64,000 bases of DNA from CATOSP01 sp965204715 (GCA_965204715.1 OZ242009.1:930001-994000); one strand, 5' to 3'; shown: positions 33,572-42,341, counted from the stretch's first letter. The notes: a model not told the origin generated them from the letters alone. Made by a program: numbers and translations.

Positions 33572-34135
33572 TCACACGGTAAGTGCGGACACTATCTGGC
33601 TTTCGGCGTCGGAGGCCCGCTGCATTACTCCATCGGACTTGAGGCCGCCCAGGGGGTGCTGGATTACGATGGGCTGGAACCCCTCGCGGCCCAGCATCCG
33701 GGCGTGGAGGTGGGCCGAGTCTATGAACGGGCCGGTGCAGACTACCACCGTGGGGATTCCCCGGTTCTCCAGGTTCATTGCGTCGTGCACACTGCACGAG
33801 GTGCAAGACCCTCAATCCGCGATGGCGGTCACAACGAAGTCGCACCTTGCGGCCAGGGAGTCGATGATGCTGTCCGAAGCGGGGCGGGAGTAGATGAACT
33901 TATCCATCATCACCGCGTCGGCAAGCTCAAACCGCTTGTCAAGCAACTCCCGTATGCTTAACAGCAGGGCGTCGGCGTTGCCCTTGCGGTTACCCAGGAA
34001 TCCACCCACCTTTCCCTGAAGGCCGGTGAGCCTGTCGGCGGGGCGCCACTTGTGCAGGGCCTCCTCGTCAATGGGCACGAGTATGTCCAACTCGCGCAGC
34101 CGCTCCTGGATTCCTGGGGCTGGCATTCTTACCAT
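33572..34135 (-). CDS. UGSC-motif selenoprotein with in-frame UGA
   Basis: Two ORFs on the minus strand (34135-33815 and 33790-33572) are in the same frame and separated only by a TGA at 33812-33814. Read through, they give one 187-residue protein whose middle reads DFVVTAIADUGSCTSCSVHD, with U at residue 108 followed by GSC-TSC. The U-G-S-C motif defines a known family of bacterial selenoproteins with cysteine homologues. Immediately 3' of the UGA the mRNA can fold into a SECIS-like hairpin. The redox motif U-x2-C-x2-C suggests thiol/selenol chemistry. The 344-residue gene upstream and HEPN-like genes around it share the strand. The start is ATG 34135. Confidence 0.85.
33778..33806 (-). promoter_or_regulatory. 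Bacterial SECIS-like hairpin 3' of the UGA codon
   Basis: In the mRNA, 12 bases after the UGA, UCGUGCA-GUG-UGCACGA forms a perfect 7-bp stem with a GU-containing apical loop, extended below by UUGC/GCAA across a small internal loop. Position, stem and GU loop match what SelB needs in bacterial SECIS elements such as that of formate dehydrogenase. Confidence 0.8.
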
Positions 34136-34193
34136 AGTTTCCTCCCGGTCCCTGTTTGCGTTTGCATGTGCCGTCGCGGTATCGCGCGGCGGA

Positions 34194-34565
34194 CTATTCG
34201 GCCTTCTGACCGAGGACGATGTTCACCAGTTCTTCGATGTCGGGCAAATACCTGTCGAGATGCTCCTGTTCCAGCCAGTCGTTGTAGAAATTGCCGTGGC
34301 AGGACTCGGCCATAGCGAAGGTGGCACGCACGAAGGGGTTGCCGAGTTGCTCTGCCAGGTCGATGACGGCGCGTCGGCGGTGGGCGTACTTGCCGTGGGG
34401 CAGGTCGTGGCTGGCGCAGTAGGCCCGCAGCGCGTGCTGGGTCGCGCCCCACAGCTTTTCGCCGCCCTGGACTGTGTCTCCGGCGGCTATCTCACTCCGG
34501 GCGTCCTCCATCAACTGGCGGGCGAGGCGGGTGTGCTTATCAGTCTCGAACTCTGTTCTCTGCAT
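34194..34565 (-). CDS. PaREP1/HEPN-like protein (copy 3)
   Basis: A 123-residue near-twin of 32549-32920, differing mainly in the first 20 residues and in scattered positions (KYAHRRRAVIDLAEQLGNPFVRATFAMAES). It lies between the 344-residue gene and the selenoprotein gene, with gaps of 33 and 58 bases, all on the minus strand. The similarity of the copies on either side of the selenoprotein suggests a duplication that bracketed it. Function unknown. Confidence 0.65.
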   Translation of the reverse strand: MQRTEFETDKHTRLARQLMEDARSEIAAGDTVQGGEKLWGATQHALRAYCASHDLPHGKYAHRRRAVIDLAEQLGNPFVRATFAMAESCHGNFYNDWLEQEHLDRYLPDIEELVNIVLGQKAE

Positions 34566-34598
34566 GGACGTGGTTCTCCGAATGGGGGCGGACCTGTA

Positions 34599-35633
34599 TC
34601 AGGGGAGTTGGATTTTCCGTATTACCAGGCGGGAACCCCAGCCTGGGATGTAGGCGGAGTGGGGACCGCCGGGGCCGCCGGCTATCATAATGTTGATGTC
34701 CTCGGGCCGGCGGACCACCGGAACCCGCTGGGAATCGTCGGATGGGTCGATGAACTTGGGCCAGAGGAAGCCCCGCTGGGAGTCGCCCTGGGGAGGCCCG
34801 CCGCGGCGGAGCAGGGACACCGGCTTGCGGGCGTGCTCGAAGAGGAAGGAGCGGATGTCCCGCTTGTTCCACCCGTTCTGTGCCAGCATCCGGGCGTGTT
34901 CCGGCCCCAGCACAACCAGGGTGCTGCCCATGACGTACATCTGCACGTTGCCCAGGGTACACATGGAGTCGGCCAGAACGGTGAGGAAGTCCCTCGGTTC
35001 GGCGGCGTGGTACATAATGTTATGGGGCGCCTCGCCGGGGAACACCGCAACTGTGCTGTCATCCGGGTCGAACCCGGCCTCGACGTGGAAGGGTTCCCAG
35101 GGGTTGGCGTCCTCGAACTCGGCGACGCAGTAAGTGTATCCGCCAGGGTGCCCGAAGGTGGACTTGTTGCTCTCCCCCGGAATCGCTCCGCCGATGTTGA
35201 CCAGCGCCAGCTTGACGGCCCGGCCGATGGTGGCATTGGCCCGCCAGCCCTGCCCGAAGCAGTTGTAGCCGGAGTTGATCTTCAAATCGCGGGAGAGGGG
35301 GCCATTGACGATTACCAGCGGGGTATGGATGCCGGTGGAGCACTGGACGCCGCGCAGGTTGAACCGGTCGTCCAGCATGGCTTCGATGGCGGTGATGATC
35401 ACCGGCATGTGCTCCGGGAGGCAACCGGCCATGACCGCGTTGGTCGCTATCCGCTCCACGGTGGCCTTGCCGCCCAGGGGAGGCACTTCGCCAATGACTT
35501 CTTCCGCGTCTCCGCGAGTGTACTCAACGAACCGGCGCACCAGGTCCGCCGCAGGTGGCACGACGGGCAGACCGTCGGTCCAACCGGACTCGAACATCAA
35601 CTCGATGGCGTCGGAAACAGACTGTGTAACCAT
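34599..35633 (-). CDS. Conserved protein of unknown function next to the UGSC selenoprotein
   Basis: A 344-residue protein opening with AIELMFESGWTDGLPVVPPA and containing VQCSTGIHTPLVIVNGPL, NCFGQGWRANATIGRAVKLAL, NIGGAIPG, HPGGYTYCVAE and VVLGPEHARMLAQNGW. No P-loop, Rossmann or membrane motif is apparent. Long conserved-looking blocks with Gly, Pro and Cys suggest an enzyme. It opens the five-gene minus-strand run that includes the selenoprotein, and I infer that it works in the same process, perhaps as its redox partner or substrate-binding subunit. Confidence 0.6.
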   Translation of the reverse strand: MVTQSVSDAIELMFESGWTDGLPVVPPAADLVRRFVEYTRGDAEEVIGEVPPLGGKATVERIATNAVMAGCLPEHMPVIITAIEAMLDDRFNLRGVQCSTGIHTPLVIVNGPLSRDLKINSGYNCFGQGWRANATIGRAVKLALVNIGGAIPGESNKSTFGHPGGYTYCVAEFEDANPWEPFHVEAGFDPDDSTVAVFPGEAPHNIMYHAAEPRDFLTVLADSMCTLGNVQMYVMGSTLVVLGPEHARMLAQNGWNKRDIRSFLFEHARKPVSLLRRGGPPQGDSQRGFLWPKFIDPSDDSQRVPVVRRPEDINIMIAGGPGGPHSAYIPGWGSRLVIRKIQLP

Positions 35634-35793
35634 GACCTATCCAAATGAATCAGGCGGGGATGCCCGCCCTTTTGGAGGCGCGACCGTATATAAGGGGGAT
35701 CAATGGGAGTGTAAGTCCGCCCACTGGGCATGTCAACGCGAGCCTGCTCTGGCGATGCCACAGGGGCGGGTGAACGTGGAGATGCTGCGGTAT

Positions 35794-35815
35794 CCTGGCC
35801 GGCTTACCGGCCAGG
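35794..35815. other. Perfect 9-bp intergenic hairpin
   Basis: CCTGGCCGG-CTTA-CCGGCCAGG. It lies between the 344-residue gene and the decayed antiporter. There is no T run on either side, so a terminator role is doubtful. Confidence 0.5.
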
Positions 35816-35859
35816 GAAGCGACTGCCAGTAGCGGGGCGAAAATGCGGCAGGTCAGATG

Positions 35860-37551
35860 TCATGGCCCTGGATAGTCGTGCTGTTCCGACACCAACCAGG
35901 TCTCGACAAAGGTCTTGACCGTCAGCGAATGTTCCGGGTAGCTGCGAGACCGGTCGAGTATATCTCGCACCCTGATTCCTTCCAAGGCAAAGCGGTCCAG
36001 CGACGGCGGCAAGTGTCCATCGGGTGTAACAGACTCAGAGCGTTTGAGCCTCCGGAGCGCGAAGCTGATGCCCATTGGAGTCAGCAGGATGTAGCCGAAC
36101 ATGATCAACACCACCAAGGAGAACCCCCCTTGTCGATGGCTCCGGTGTGCAGCAGCAGGAACGCGATTTCCGCCACTCCTTTGGCCATCAGACCGGCGGC
36201 TACCGCAAACGGGGCCTCCAGCCGGGTGATGTACGCGCTGAGAAATGACCCAACAAATTTACCTGCCAGGGGCACCAGGGCCAACGCCCAAGGAGAAAAC
36301 CCCCTTGTCGATGGCTCCGGTGTGCAGGAGCAGGAGCGCGATTTCCGCCACTCCCTTGGCCATAAGACCCGCGGCTATGGCAAAGGGGCTTCGAGGCGGG
36401 TGATGTAGGCGCTGAGAAACGATCCGGCAAATTTACCGGCCAGGGGCACCAGGGCCAGTGCCAGGATGGTCTCCGGAGGCAGTGTCAGGAACTCCAGACT
36501 CAAGTGCAGACCGGCGGACGCGAAGAACAGGGGAACGAAGAAACCTTCGGCAGCGCCTCGCAGCCCCGGCATAATGTCGCACTGCACCTGGTAGGGCAGC
36601 ATGGAGAGGGCTGCGCCGAAGATCAACGCTCCGAGGGAGCCGTAAAGCCCGACCTCCTCGGCTCCCACGACCACCAGGAGCAGTCCACCCAACAGCAACC
36701 CGAAGGAAAGCTGCGGCACCCGCAGAAAGCGTTGTAACAGGACTATTACCCTGGGAAGCACCTTGGTGGAAACGAACCACGTGATTACGGTAAACCCGAC
36801 AATTTGCCCGATGAGGGTTACCACACTGAGCCAGTCTTAACCGTGGCTGTTTTCCCCTGAGTAAAAGTGCTCGCTTATGGCAAACCCCACAACGAACAGG
36901 GCAATCAGCTCGGCGATGACCACGGCGGTAAATATCTGATCGCCCACGGGTTCTTTGAGGCGTCCCTGATCAATCAGCACTTTGGCGACCACGCCGAGGC
37001 TGGACAGGGACAGGACACCGGCCAATCCCAGGGCCTAGGTAAAGTCGAGGCCCAACTGCAAATCGAAGAAGACGTCGGTGGTAACGGCCAGGGACACTAA
37101 CAGGGATATGGTCACGGACAATACGGAAGCGATGAAGAGTCGGCCGCGGATAGCCGACAGGAAACCCGATATGTCCAATTCCTCCAAGCCGATGAGGAAG
37201 ATGAAGATGCCGATGCTCAGGACGAGTTCGACATCGGTGCCCGGCTCCACTAGCCCGGTTACGGGGCCGAGGATAACCCGGTAAAGGCGTAGGCGATGAT
37301 GGAGTTCAGGCCGAACCGCTTGAAAACCCCTTCCAGCAGCTTGGCGACGACGATGAGGATACCAATAGAAAAAGGGGCTGCGTGGATCTCCACTCCGAAC
37401 GTCTTCCCTGGCGACCTCTACCGTCAGGCGACACTGGCGAAAAACAATGTAAAGACCGGGATAGTCCGCCAAGGTTCGCGGGCGGCCCCAGTTTCTTGAG
37501 GTCTGATTGCAATGAGGCCAAGACCGGCAGCGGCAGGTACAACGCAATCAT
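35860..37551 (-). pseudogene. Decayed Kef-type cation/proton antiporter
   Basis: Fragments in order along the minus strand: an N-terminal part (MIALYLPLPVLASL) that loses frame, GLVEPGTDVELVLSIGIFIF onward with typical antiporter helices, an in-frame TAG at 37035-37037, LSLSSLGVVAKVLIDQGRL, an in-frame TAA at 36837-36839, GLYGSLGALIFGAALSML and FVPLFFASAGLHL, a frameshift near 36385, a 174-base tandem duplication, then a C-terminal piece RVRDILDRSRSYPEHSL like a CBS-domain start. Two stops, at least two frameshifts and a duplication show clear decay of a CPA2 transporter. Confidence 0.8.
36116..36464 (-). repeat. Direct tandem duplication of about 174 bp within the antiporter pseudogene
   Basis: 36116-36289 and 36290-36464 share AAGGAGAA..CCCCCTTGTCGATGGCTCC through GGCACCAGGGCCA with about 10-15% differences, so the duplication is not recent. 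Confidence 0.8.
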
Positions 37552-37724
37552 GCCGAGGGTTATTGAAGAGTGTCAATGGATTAGGCTTATGTTAATTTCC
37601 AAAGTGACGGGCAAGTACGAGCTCCAAGGGTACTTGCCCACCTGCTTACGGGGAACGGGGTGGATTCTTGTAAGGCTTTGGGGGCGCGTGTAGAATTGAC
37701 CCAATTCCCCCAGACTCGCCTTCC

Positions 37725-37806
37725 GGGGACGGATCCTATCCGCCGCTTCCCGGTCGGCACGCGGGTGTATGGTAGTCCGTAGCCGACTGAGGGGCGACGT
37801 TTTCAG
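37725..37806 (+). repeat. Dispersed repeat, copy C (long form)
   Basis: GGGGACGGATCCTATCCGCC at the left, GGTAGTCCGTAGCCGACTGA inside and GGGGCGACGTTTTCAG at the right. It ends 12 bases before the ATG at 37819, next to its ribosome site. The gap 37552-37818 has no other feature except a possible -10 (TAGAAT near 37691). Confidence 0.7.
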
Positions 37807-37818
37807 AGGAGAGGCGCA

Positions 37819-38238
37819 ATGTACGACAAGCCCATGCTCAGTCTGGACCAGGTCCGGCGGGCCATGAACGCCATGCTGGATAAGGCCACCCAGGAGCCGG
37901 ACCGCCCGGTCGCCATCGCCATCGTGGACGACGCCGGGAACCTGCTCAACTACGCCCGGATGGACGGCTGCCGCACCAACCCCCAGACCTTCGCCATCCG
38001 CAAAGCGTACACATCCGCCATGTCGGGGGCTGACTCGGCAGTCTACGCGGAGCGGCTGAAGTCCCAGGGACGCACCGTGGCCGACATGGGCAATCCAAAC
38101 CTGGTATCAGCCCAGGGCGCGGTGGTAGTGCTGCATCCCTCCACCGGCGCGGTGCTGGGGGCCATCGGCGTCAGCGGGCTGGCGGCCCAGGAAGACGAGG
38201 ACCTGTCCCGGCTGGGCCTGGAAGCGCTGGGGCTTTAG
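37819..38238 (+). CDS. GlcG/HbpS family heme-binding-like protein
   Basis: A 139-residue second member of the family at 1651, with AIAIVDDAGNLLNYARMDG, the Ser/Ala-rich AIRKAYTSAMSG helix and the C-terminal GAVLGAIGVSGLAAQEDEDLSRLGLEAL. GAGGAGAGG precedes the ATG. It stands about 100 bases ahead of a deacetylase-type gene on the same strand. Ligand and role unknown; the family is linked to heme or small-molecule sensing. Confidence 0.85.
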   Translation: MYDKPMLSLDQVRRAMNAMLDKATQEPDRPVAIAIVDDAGNLLNYARMDGCRTNPQTFAIRKAYTSAMSGADSAVYAERLKSQGRTVADMGNPNLVSAQGAVVVLHPSTGAVLGAIGVSGLAAQEDEDLSRLGLEALGL

Positions 38239-38345
38239 GAATCGTCTCGCTGCCACACTGTCCCACCGTTGCCAACCCTGGCGACATCAGGGGACAAGTC
38301 TCTGATCTTTCCCCTTGTACAACGGGGGACTAAGGGGGATTTTCC

Positions 38346-39218
38346 GTGCCCAATCCGAGGTCTGACTACTCCAACATATACGAGCGTCCCAGGCTGACCC
38401 TGCCCGGCAACGCCCGCATCGCCGTGTGGGTGATCATCAACGTGGAAGAGTGGGACATTAACGAGCCGATGGCCCGCACCATTCTTCCCGTGCCCCAGGG
38501 CCGGAGCGTGGTGCCGGACATCCCCAACTATGCCTGGTACGACTACGGGATGCGCGTCGGGTTCTGGCGTCTGAAGCGGGTGCTCGACCGCCACGGCATC
38601 CCTGCCACCATCAGCCTCAACGCCGCGGTGTGCCACACCTACCCGCACCTGGTCCAGGAGTGCGTGAAGTCGGGCTGGGAGTTGCTGGGGCACGGGTACC
38701 AGCAGCGGGTTCTGAACGCCGAGGCGGACCAGCGGGATGTGATACGCAGGTCGATGGAGACCATCCGGGAGTTCTCCGGCTCGGCCCCCCGGGGCTGGAT
38801 GGGTCCAGGGCTGGCAGAGACCCTGGACACGCCGGACATCCTGGCCGAGGAGGGCATCGAGTACGTCTGCGACTGGTGCAACGACGACCAGCCCTACCCG
38901 ATGAAGGTCAAGAGCGGGAGCCTGGTGTCCATCCCCTACACCCTGGAGCTAAACGACATCCCGATATACGCGGTGCAGCACCACCGCTCGCCGGAGATTT
39001 TCGAGCGCGCCCGCGACCAGTTCGACACCCTGTACCGGGAGGGCGCCGAGAGCGCTCGGGTCATGGCCATTTCCACCCACCCCTACATCACCGGCGTCCC
39101 CCACCGCATCAAGTACTTCGACATGATCTTCGACTACATCAAGCAGTTCGAGGGCGCGGTGTTTATGAAGGGCAGCGAGATTCTGGACTGGTATAACGGG
39201 GCAACCGGAAATCAGTAG
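38346..39218 (+). CDS. Polysaccharide deacetylase / PuuE-like allantoinase family protein
   Basis: A 290-residue NodB-fold hydrolase. It has the opening RIAVWVIINVEEWDIN, the helix RVLDRHGIPATISLNAAVCHTYP and the segment GWELLGHGYQQR, which matches the PuuE/cofactor-independent allantoinase branch (usual motif GHG). Later GWMGPGLAETLDTPDILAEEGIEYVCDW and AISTHPYITGVPHR complete the pattern. GTG start with AAGGGGGA six bases upstream. Likely hydrolysis of a C-N bond in a ureide or amide; exact substrate unknown. Confidence 0.82.
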   Translation: MPNPRSDYSNIYERPRLTLPGNARIAVWVIINVEEWDINEPMARTILPVPQGRSVVPDIPNYAWYDYGMRVGFWRLKRVLDRHGIPATISLNAAVCHTYPHLVQECVKSGWELLGHGYQQRVLNAEADQRDVIRRSMETIREFSGSAPRGWMGPGLAETLDTPDILAEEGIEYVCDWCNDDQPYPMKVKSGSLVSIPYTLELNDIPIYAVQHHRSPEIFERARDQFDTLYREGAESARVMAISTHPYITGVPHRIKYFDMIFDYIKQFEGAVFMKGSEILDWYNGATGNQ

Positions 39219-39301
39219 AGCAGGCGCAATGGACTTCACTACGGGAATCCTCAACACTACGGCCGGGGCAGGCGAACGGAGAGACTTCAGATAGGCGCGA
39301 G

Positions 39302-39670
39302 ATGAATCTCCGCCACCGGTTGGCGTATGAGGAGTTTCCCAAAGACCCGCATTGGACTGAGAATAGGCTCGCCCGGTTGGGTAAATTGGGACTGACACCC
39401 GAAATCATTATGGAAACGTTGGAGTCCCCGCACTACTCGACCGAGAGCGGATACCGGGGAAAAAATCATGCTTATTACAGGTATTATCCGCCGGAAACAC
39501 CGGAGGCGGAGAGATCTGACGGGGCCACGGGAGGGGCTTGGTTTCGTGCAGTCCTGAACCGGGAAGGCCGATTGCTAACAGCGTTTCGTGACAGAAAAAC
39601 GGAGGAAGCTGGAGGCTTGCAATGGTATCCCACACCGACGACGTTGGCGAATTCCCCATTAGAAAAATGA
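39302..39670 (+). CDS. DUF4258-like putative toxin
   Basis: A 122-residue basic protein. HWTENRLARLGKLGLTPEIIMETLESP, then YYRYYPPE and WFRAVLNREGRLLTAFRDRKT follow the DUF4258 pattern (H...R helix, three-strand sheet), which is related to RelE-like mRNA interferases. The next gene encodes DUF2283 domains and overlaps it, a pairing seen in putative toxin-antitoxin modules. Toxicity is inferred, not shown. Confidence 0.6.
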   Translation: MNLRHRLAYEEFPKDPHWTENRLARLGKLGLTPEIIMETLESPHYSTESGYRGKNHAYYRYYPPETPEAERSDGATGGAWFRAVLNREGRLLTAFRDRKTEEAGGLQWYPTPTTLANSPLEK

Positions 39671-40089
39671 TCTACTATTCCAAGGGGGACGTTTTCTTTC
39701 TGGCCAACGGGTTGCCTTCCGACTATGAAGAAGAGCTTTATCCAGGATGCTCCGTGTCCTATGAATACGAGACCAGGCGTGTTGCGGACGTGGTGTTCGA
39801 TTCGGCCAGGGACCAATTGCTTCCCCTTCTGTTGGGAGGTGATGCGCCCCAAATCGACAATGCCAGCAGCAATGCGCCAAATCCGGAGATAACCTATATT
39901 CCCGGGGAAGATGTTCTGTGGTTGCGTAACGGGTCTCCCACCGATGACGTGATGGAGCTTTTCCCAGGATGCACGGTGTTCTTTGACGGCCAGACCGGGA
40001 ATGTTTCGGGAATCCGGTTCGACTCTGCCAAGAAGCTGCTGCTGCCCGTTCTGTTGGGAGAAGAGGCGCGGCAGTCTGATGAAGGATAA
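39622..40089 (+). CDS. Double DUF2283 protein, putative antitoxin
   Basis: A 155-residue protein with two copies of the DUF2283 unit: MIYYSKGDVFFLANGLPSDYEEELYPGCSV and ITYIPGEDVLWLRNGSPTDDVMELFPGCTV, each followed by a strand and DSAxxLLPxLLG. Two starts are possible. ATG 39622 has GGAGG six bases upstream; ATG 39667 overlaps the toxin stop as ATGA and is the usual domain start. Acidic, as antitoxins usually are. Another DUF2283 gene lies at 54312. Confidence 0.65.
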   Translation: MVSHTDDVGEFPIRKMIYYSKGDVFFLANGLPSDYEEELYPGCSVSYEYETRRVADVVFDSARDQLLPLLLGGDAPQIDNASSNAPNPEITYIPGEDVLWLRNGSPTDDVMELFPGCTVFFDGQTGNVSGIRFDSAKKLLLPVLLGEEARQSDEG

Positions 40090-40136
40090 GAATAGCGGCG
40101 CCCGGCCATTCTGGACTGCCGGACAGGAGCGTACAC

Positions 40137-41168
40137 ATGGCATACGAAGCGGGAATCATCACTACCATCGCAGGTACGGGGGAGGCCGGATACGCTGGCG
40201 ACGGGGGGTTGGCGGCGGCGGCGCTGATGCGCGAGCCTTTTATGTGCGCCTTTGACCCCCAGGGCAACCTGTACGTGGCTGAGGCCACCAATCATTGCGT
40301 CCGGCGCATTGACGCGGCTACGGGGCGGATTGCCACCGTGGCCGGGAACGGGAGCCAGGGCTATTCCGGGGACGGCGGCCCGGCGGTGGCGGCCACGATG
40401 GACCAGCCCTATTCCCTTCAGGTAGACGGCAACGGCGACATCTACATAGTGGACCGGCTCAACTCGGTTATCAGGAAGGTGGACGCGGCCACGGGCATCA
40501 TAACCACCGTCGCGGGAACCGGGGAGGCCGGGTACAGCGGCGACGGCAGTCCCGGAACGGAAGCCATGCTCAGGGAACCCAACGACTGCTTCCTCGACGG
40601 GCGCGGCGGACTGCTGATTGCGGACATCCAGGACCAGCGCATCCGCCGCCTGGACCTGGCAACGGGCGTCATCACCACCTTCGCTGGCAACGGGGAGAAG
40701 GTGCGCGGCGGCGACGGCAGTCCCGCGCTACAAGCCAGCATCCTGGGTGCCAGGGCGGTCTGCATGGACAGCCGGGGCAACACCTACATCGCCGAGCGGG
40801 AGGGCAACGGTGTCCGCAAAGTGGACGCCAACGGCATCATGTCCACCTTCGCCGGGACGGGTGAGCGGGGCTATGACGGCGACGGCGGCCCGGCCATCAC
40901 CGCCACCTGGGGCGCGCCCAAGGCCATCCGCTGCGACAGCCGGGACAACGTGATTGTGGTGGACACGGAGAACCACGCCATCCGCCGCATCGACCCGGCC
41001 ACGGGCATCGTCACCACCATCGCAGGCGGACACCTCGGCGGCGAGGGTGACAGCGGCCCCGCCACAGACGCGGGCCTGGACCGCCCCCACGGGTGCGACC
41101 TGGACCGGGACGGGAACATCTACATCGCCGACAGCAACAACCACCGGGTAAGGGTGGTGGGGGCTTAG
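40137..41168 (+). CDS. NHL-repeat protein with GTGEAGYxGDG motifs
   Basis: A 343-residue beta-propeller of about six blades. Each begins with ITTIAGTGEAGYAGDGG or a close variant (AGNGSQGYSGDGG, AGTGERGYDGDGG, AGGHLGGEGDSG) and continues with a blade such as NLYVAEATNHCVRRIDAATG. No signal peptide or membrane anchor is present. This class is widespread but functionally undefined; propellers usually bind ligands or proteins. It lies 47 bases after the DUF2283 gene. Confidence 0.88.
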   Translation: MAYEAGIITTIAGTGEAGYAGDGGLAAAALMREPFMCAFDPQGNLYVAEATNHCVRRIDAATGRIATVAGNGSQGYSGDGGPAVAATMDQPYSLQVDGNGDIYIVDRLNSVIRKVDAATGIITTVAGTGEAGYSGDGSPGTEAMLREPNDCFLDGRGGLLIADIQDQRIRRLDLATGVITTFAGNGEKVRGGDGSPALQASILGARAVCMDSRGNTYIAEREGNGVRKVDANGIMSTFAGTGERGYDGDGGPAITATWGAPKAIRCDSRDNVIVVDTENHAIRRIDPATGIVTTIAGGHLGGEGDSGPATDAGLDRPHGCDLDRDGNIYIADSNNHRVRVVGA

Positions 41169-41225
41169 CCCTTCGCCGACTCCCAATCGAGTAGAGGAAC
41201 AGGGGTCAACACTGGGCGGGATGAC

Positions 41226-42341
41226 TTACACGGCAGTTTCCCGCAAGCGCCGACGGGTCTCCTCGGGGACCTGGCGCAGGCGGTCGCGGAAGGCGGTGTT
41301 ACCCCGGTCGGCCACGCTACGGGCCGCTTCCACCATCAGTTCCACGCCGCCGAAGTAGTCCTCTGCGTGGATGTACTCCGCCTCGATGCGTCCCTCCGGG
41401 GCGGCGTTGTGGTAGTTCCCCAAGGGGAAGGCGATGCCGGTGGTCTGGTAGCCGTAAACGGCGAAGGCGCTGGCCTCGCAGACCCCGCCGCTCATCAACT
41501 GCCGCTGGGACCTGAACCCTTCGGGCCGGGACTGCAGGACTTCCCTGGCGCGGATGAGGACCGATTCGGCGTCGGCGTTGAATGTGTACCCCGCGTCGCC
41601 GACGCGGATCACCGGACCGCTGCCCTGCTCCGCCCCGGGCAGGGTGCGGCTGGACTCGGTGGACACTACCAGGGTGTCGGGGGGCAGAGTGCCCGCCTCG
41701 GCCATCAGCCTGGCTCCCATCAGCCCGATTTCCTCGGCGCGGGTGAACACCCCGTAGACATCGCCCCCGTTTTGACGAGATTCTGCTTCCCCGGCAAGCT
41801 CGGCCAGGGCGGACAGGATCGACCCGCATCCCGCCAGGTCGTCGGCGGCCCTCATCCTGATGAACTCGCCGTCCAGGGTGAAGTCCTGTAGGTCGAATAC
41901 CACCGGGCAGGGCAGGGGGACCTCCTGGAGTTCTCCGAGCGAGATGAGCACCTGCCGGTCGGCCTCCTCCCCGTGGCGTCCGGCTGTCATAGCGGACAAC
42001 CGTTGGCCGCCGGGCAACACCACCTGCACCGGTACGCCAGGGTCGAAGCTGCTGGCAGGGACACCGCCCAAGGCCGTTCCCACCAGGTATTCGTCTTGCC
42101 ACTCCACCGCCTCAAACCCGGGATGGTCCATGTGGGCAACGATGGCTAGGGAAGTTACACCGGATGACCTGCCCCGGATGTGGGCGACGATGTTGCCGAA
42201 GCCGTCAACAGTGTAAGGCAGTCCTATTTCGTCGAGCAGGCCGGTGACGGTGGCCGACACTCCGCCCTCATGATAGGCAACCGCGGGCTTCGCTCCCAGG
42301 CTGGCAAGGATGCTGAGGGCGCGGTCTTTGTCAATGCTCAC
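41226..42341 (-). CDS. M42/M20-type metallopeptidase
   Basis: About 371 residues. The first metal His lies in LAIVAHMDHPGFEAVEW, the bridging Asp in MRAADDLAGCGSILSAL, the catalytic Glu pair in FTRAEEIGLMGARLMA, and a further ligand in STESSRTLPG. This is the order of M42 glutamyl aminopeptidases, which form large cytoplasmic tetrahedral complexes. The GTG at 42341 is preferred, with GGGGAG nine bases upstream, over the GTG ten codons earlier. Confidence 0.85.
   Translation of the reverse strand: MSIDKDRALSILASLGAKPAVAYHEGGVSATVTGLLDEIGLPYTVDGFGNIVAHIRGRSSGVTSLAIVAHMDHPGFEAVEWQDEYLVGTALGGVPASSFDPGVPVQVVLPGGQRLSAMTAGRHGEEADRQVLISLGELQEVPLPCPVVFDLQDFTLDGEFIRMRAADDLAGCGSILSALAELAGEAESRQNGGDVYGVFTRAEEIGLMGARLMAEAGTLPPDTLVVSTESSRTLPGAEQGSGPVIRVGDAGYTFNADAESVLIRAREVLQSRPEGFRSQRQLMSGGVCEASAFAVYGYQTTGIAFPLGNYHNAAPEGRIEAEYIHAEDYFGGVELMVEAARSVADRGNTAFRDRLRQVPEETRRRLRETAV

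Noticed and set aside
34026..35648. 540-codon plus-strand ORF over the 344-residue gene and a HEPN-like gene
   Set aside because: It crosses two minus-strand genes that have conserved-looking proteins and spacing; its translation is Val/Gly-rich and motif-free.
37035..37037. Recoded stop in the antiporter gene
   Set aside because: The stop is TAG, a TAA follows, and frameshifts are present; ordinary decay explains it.
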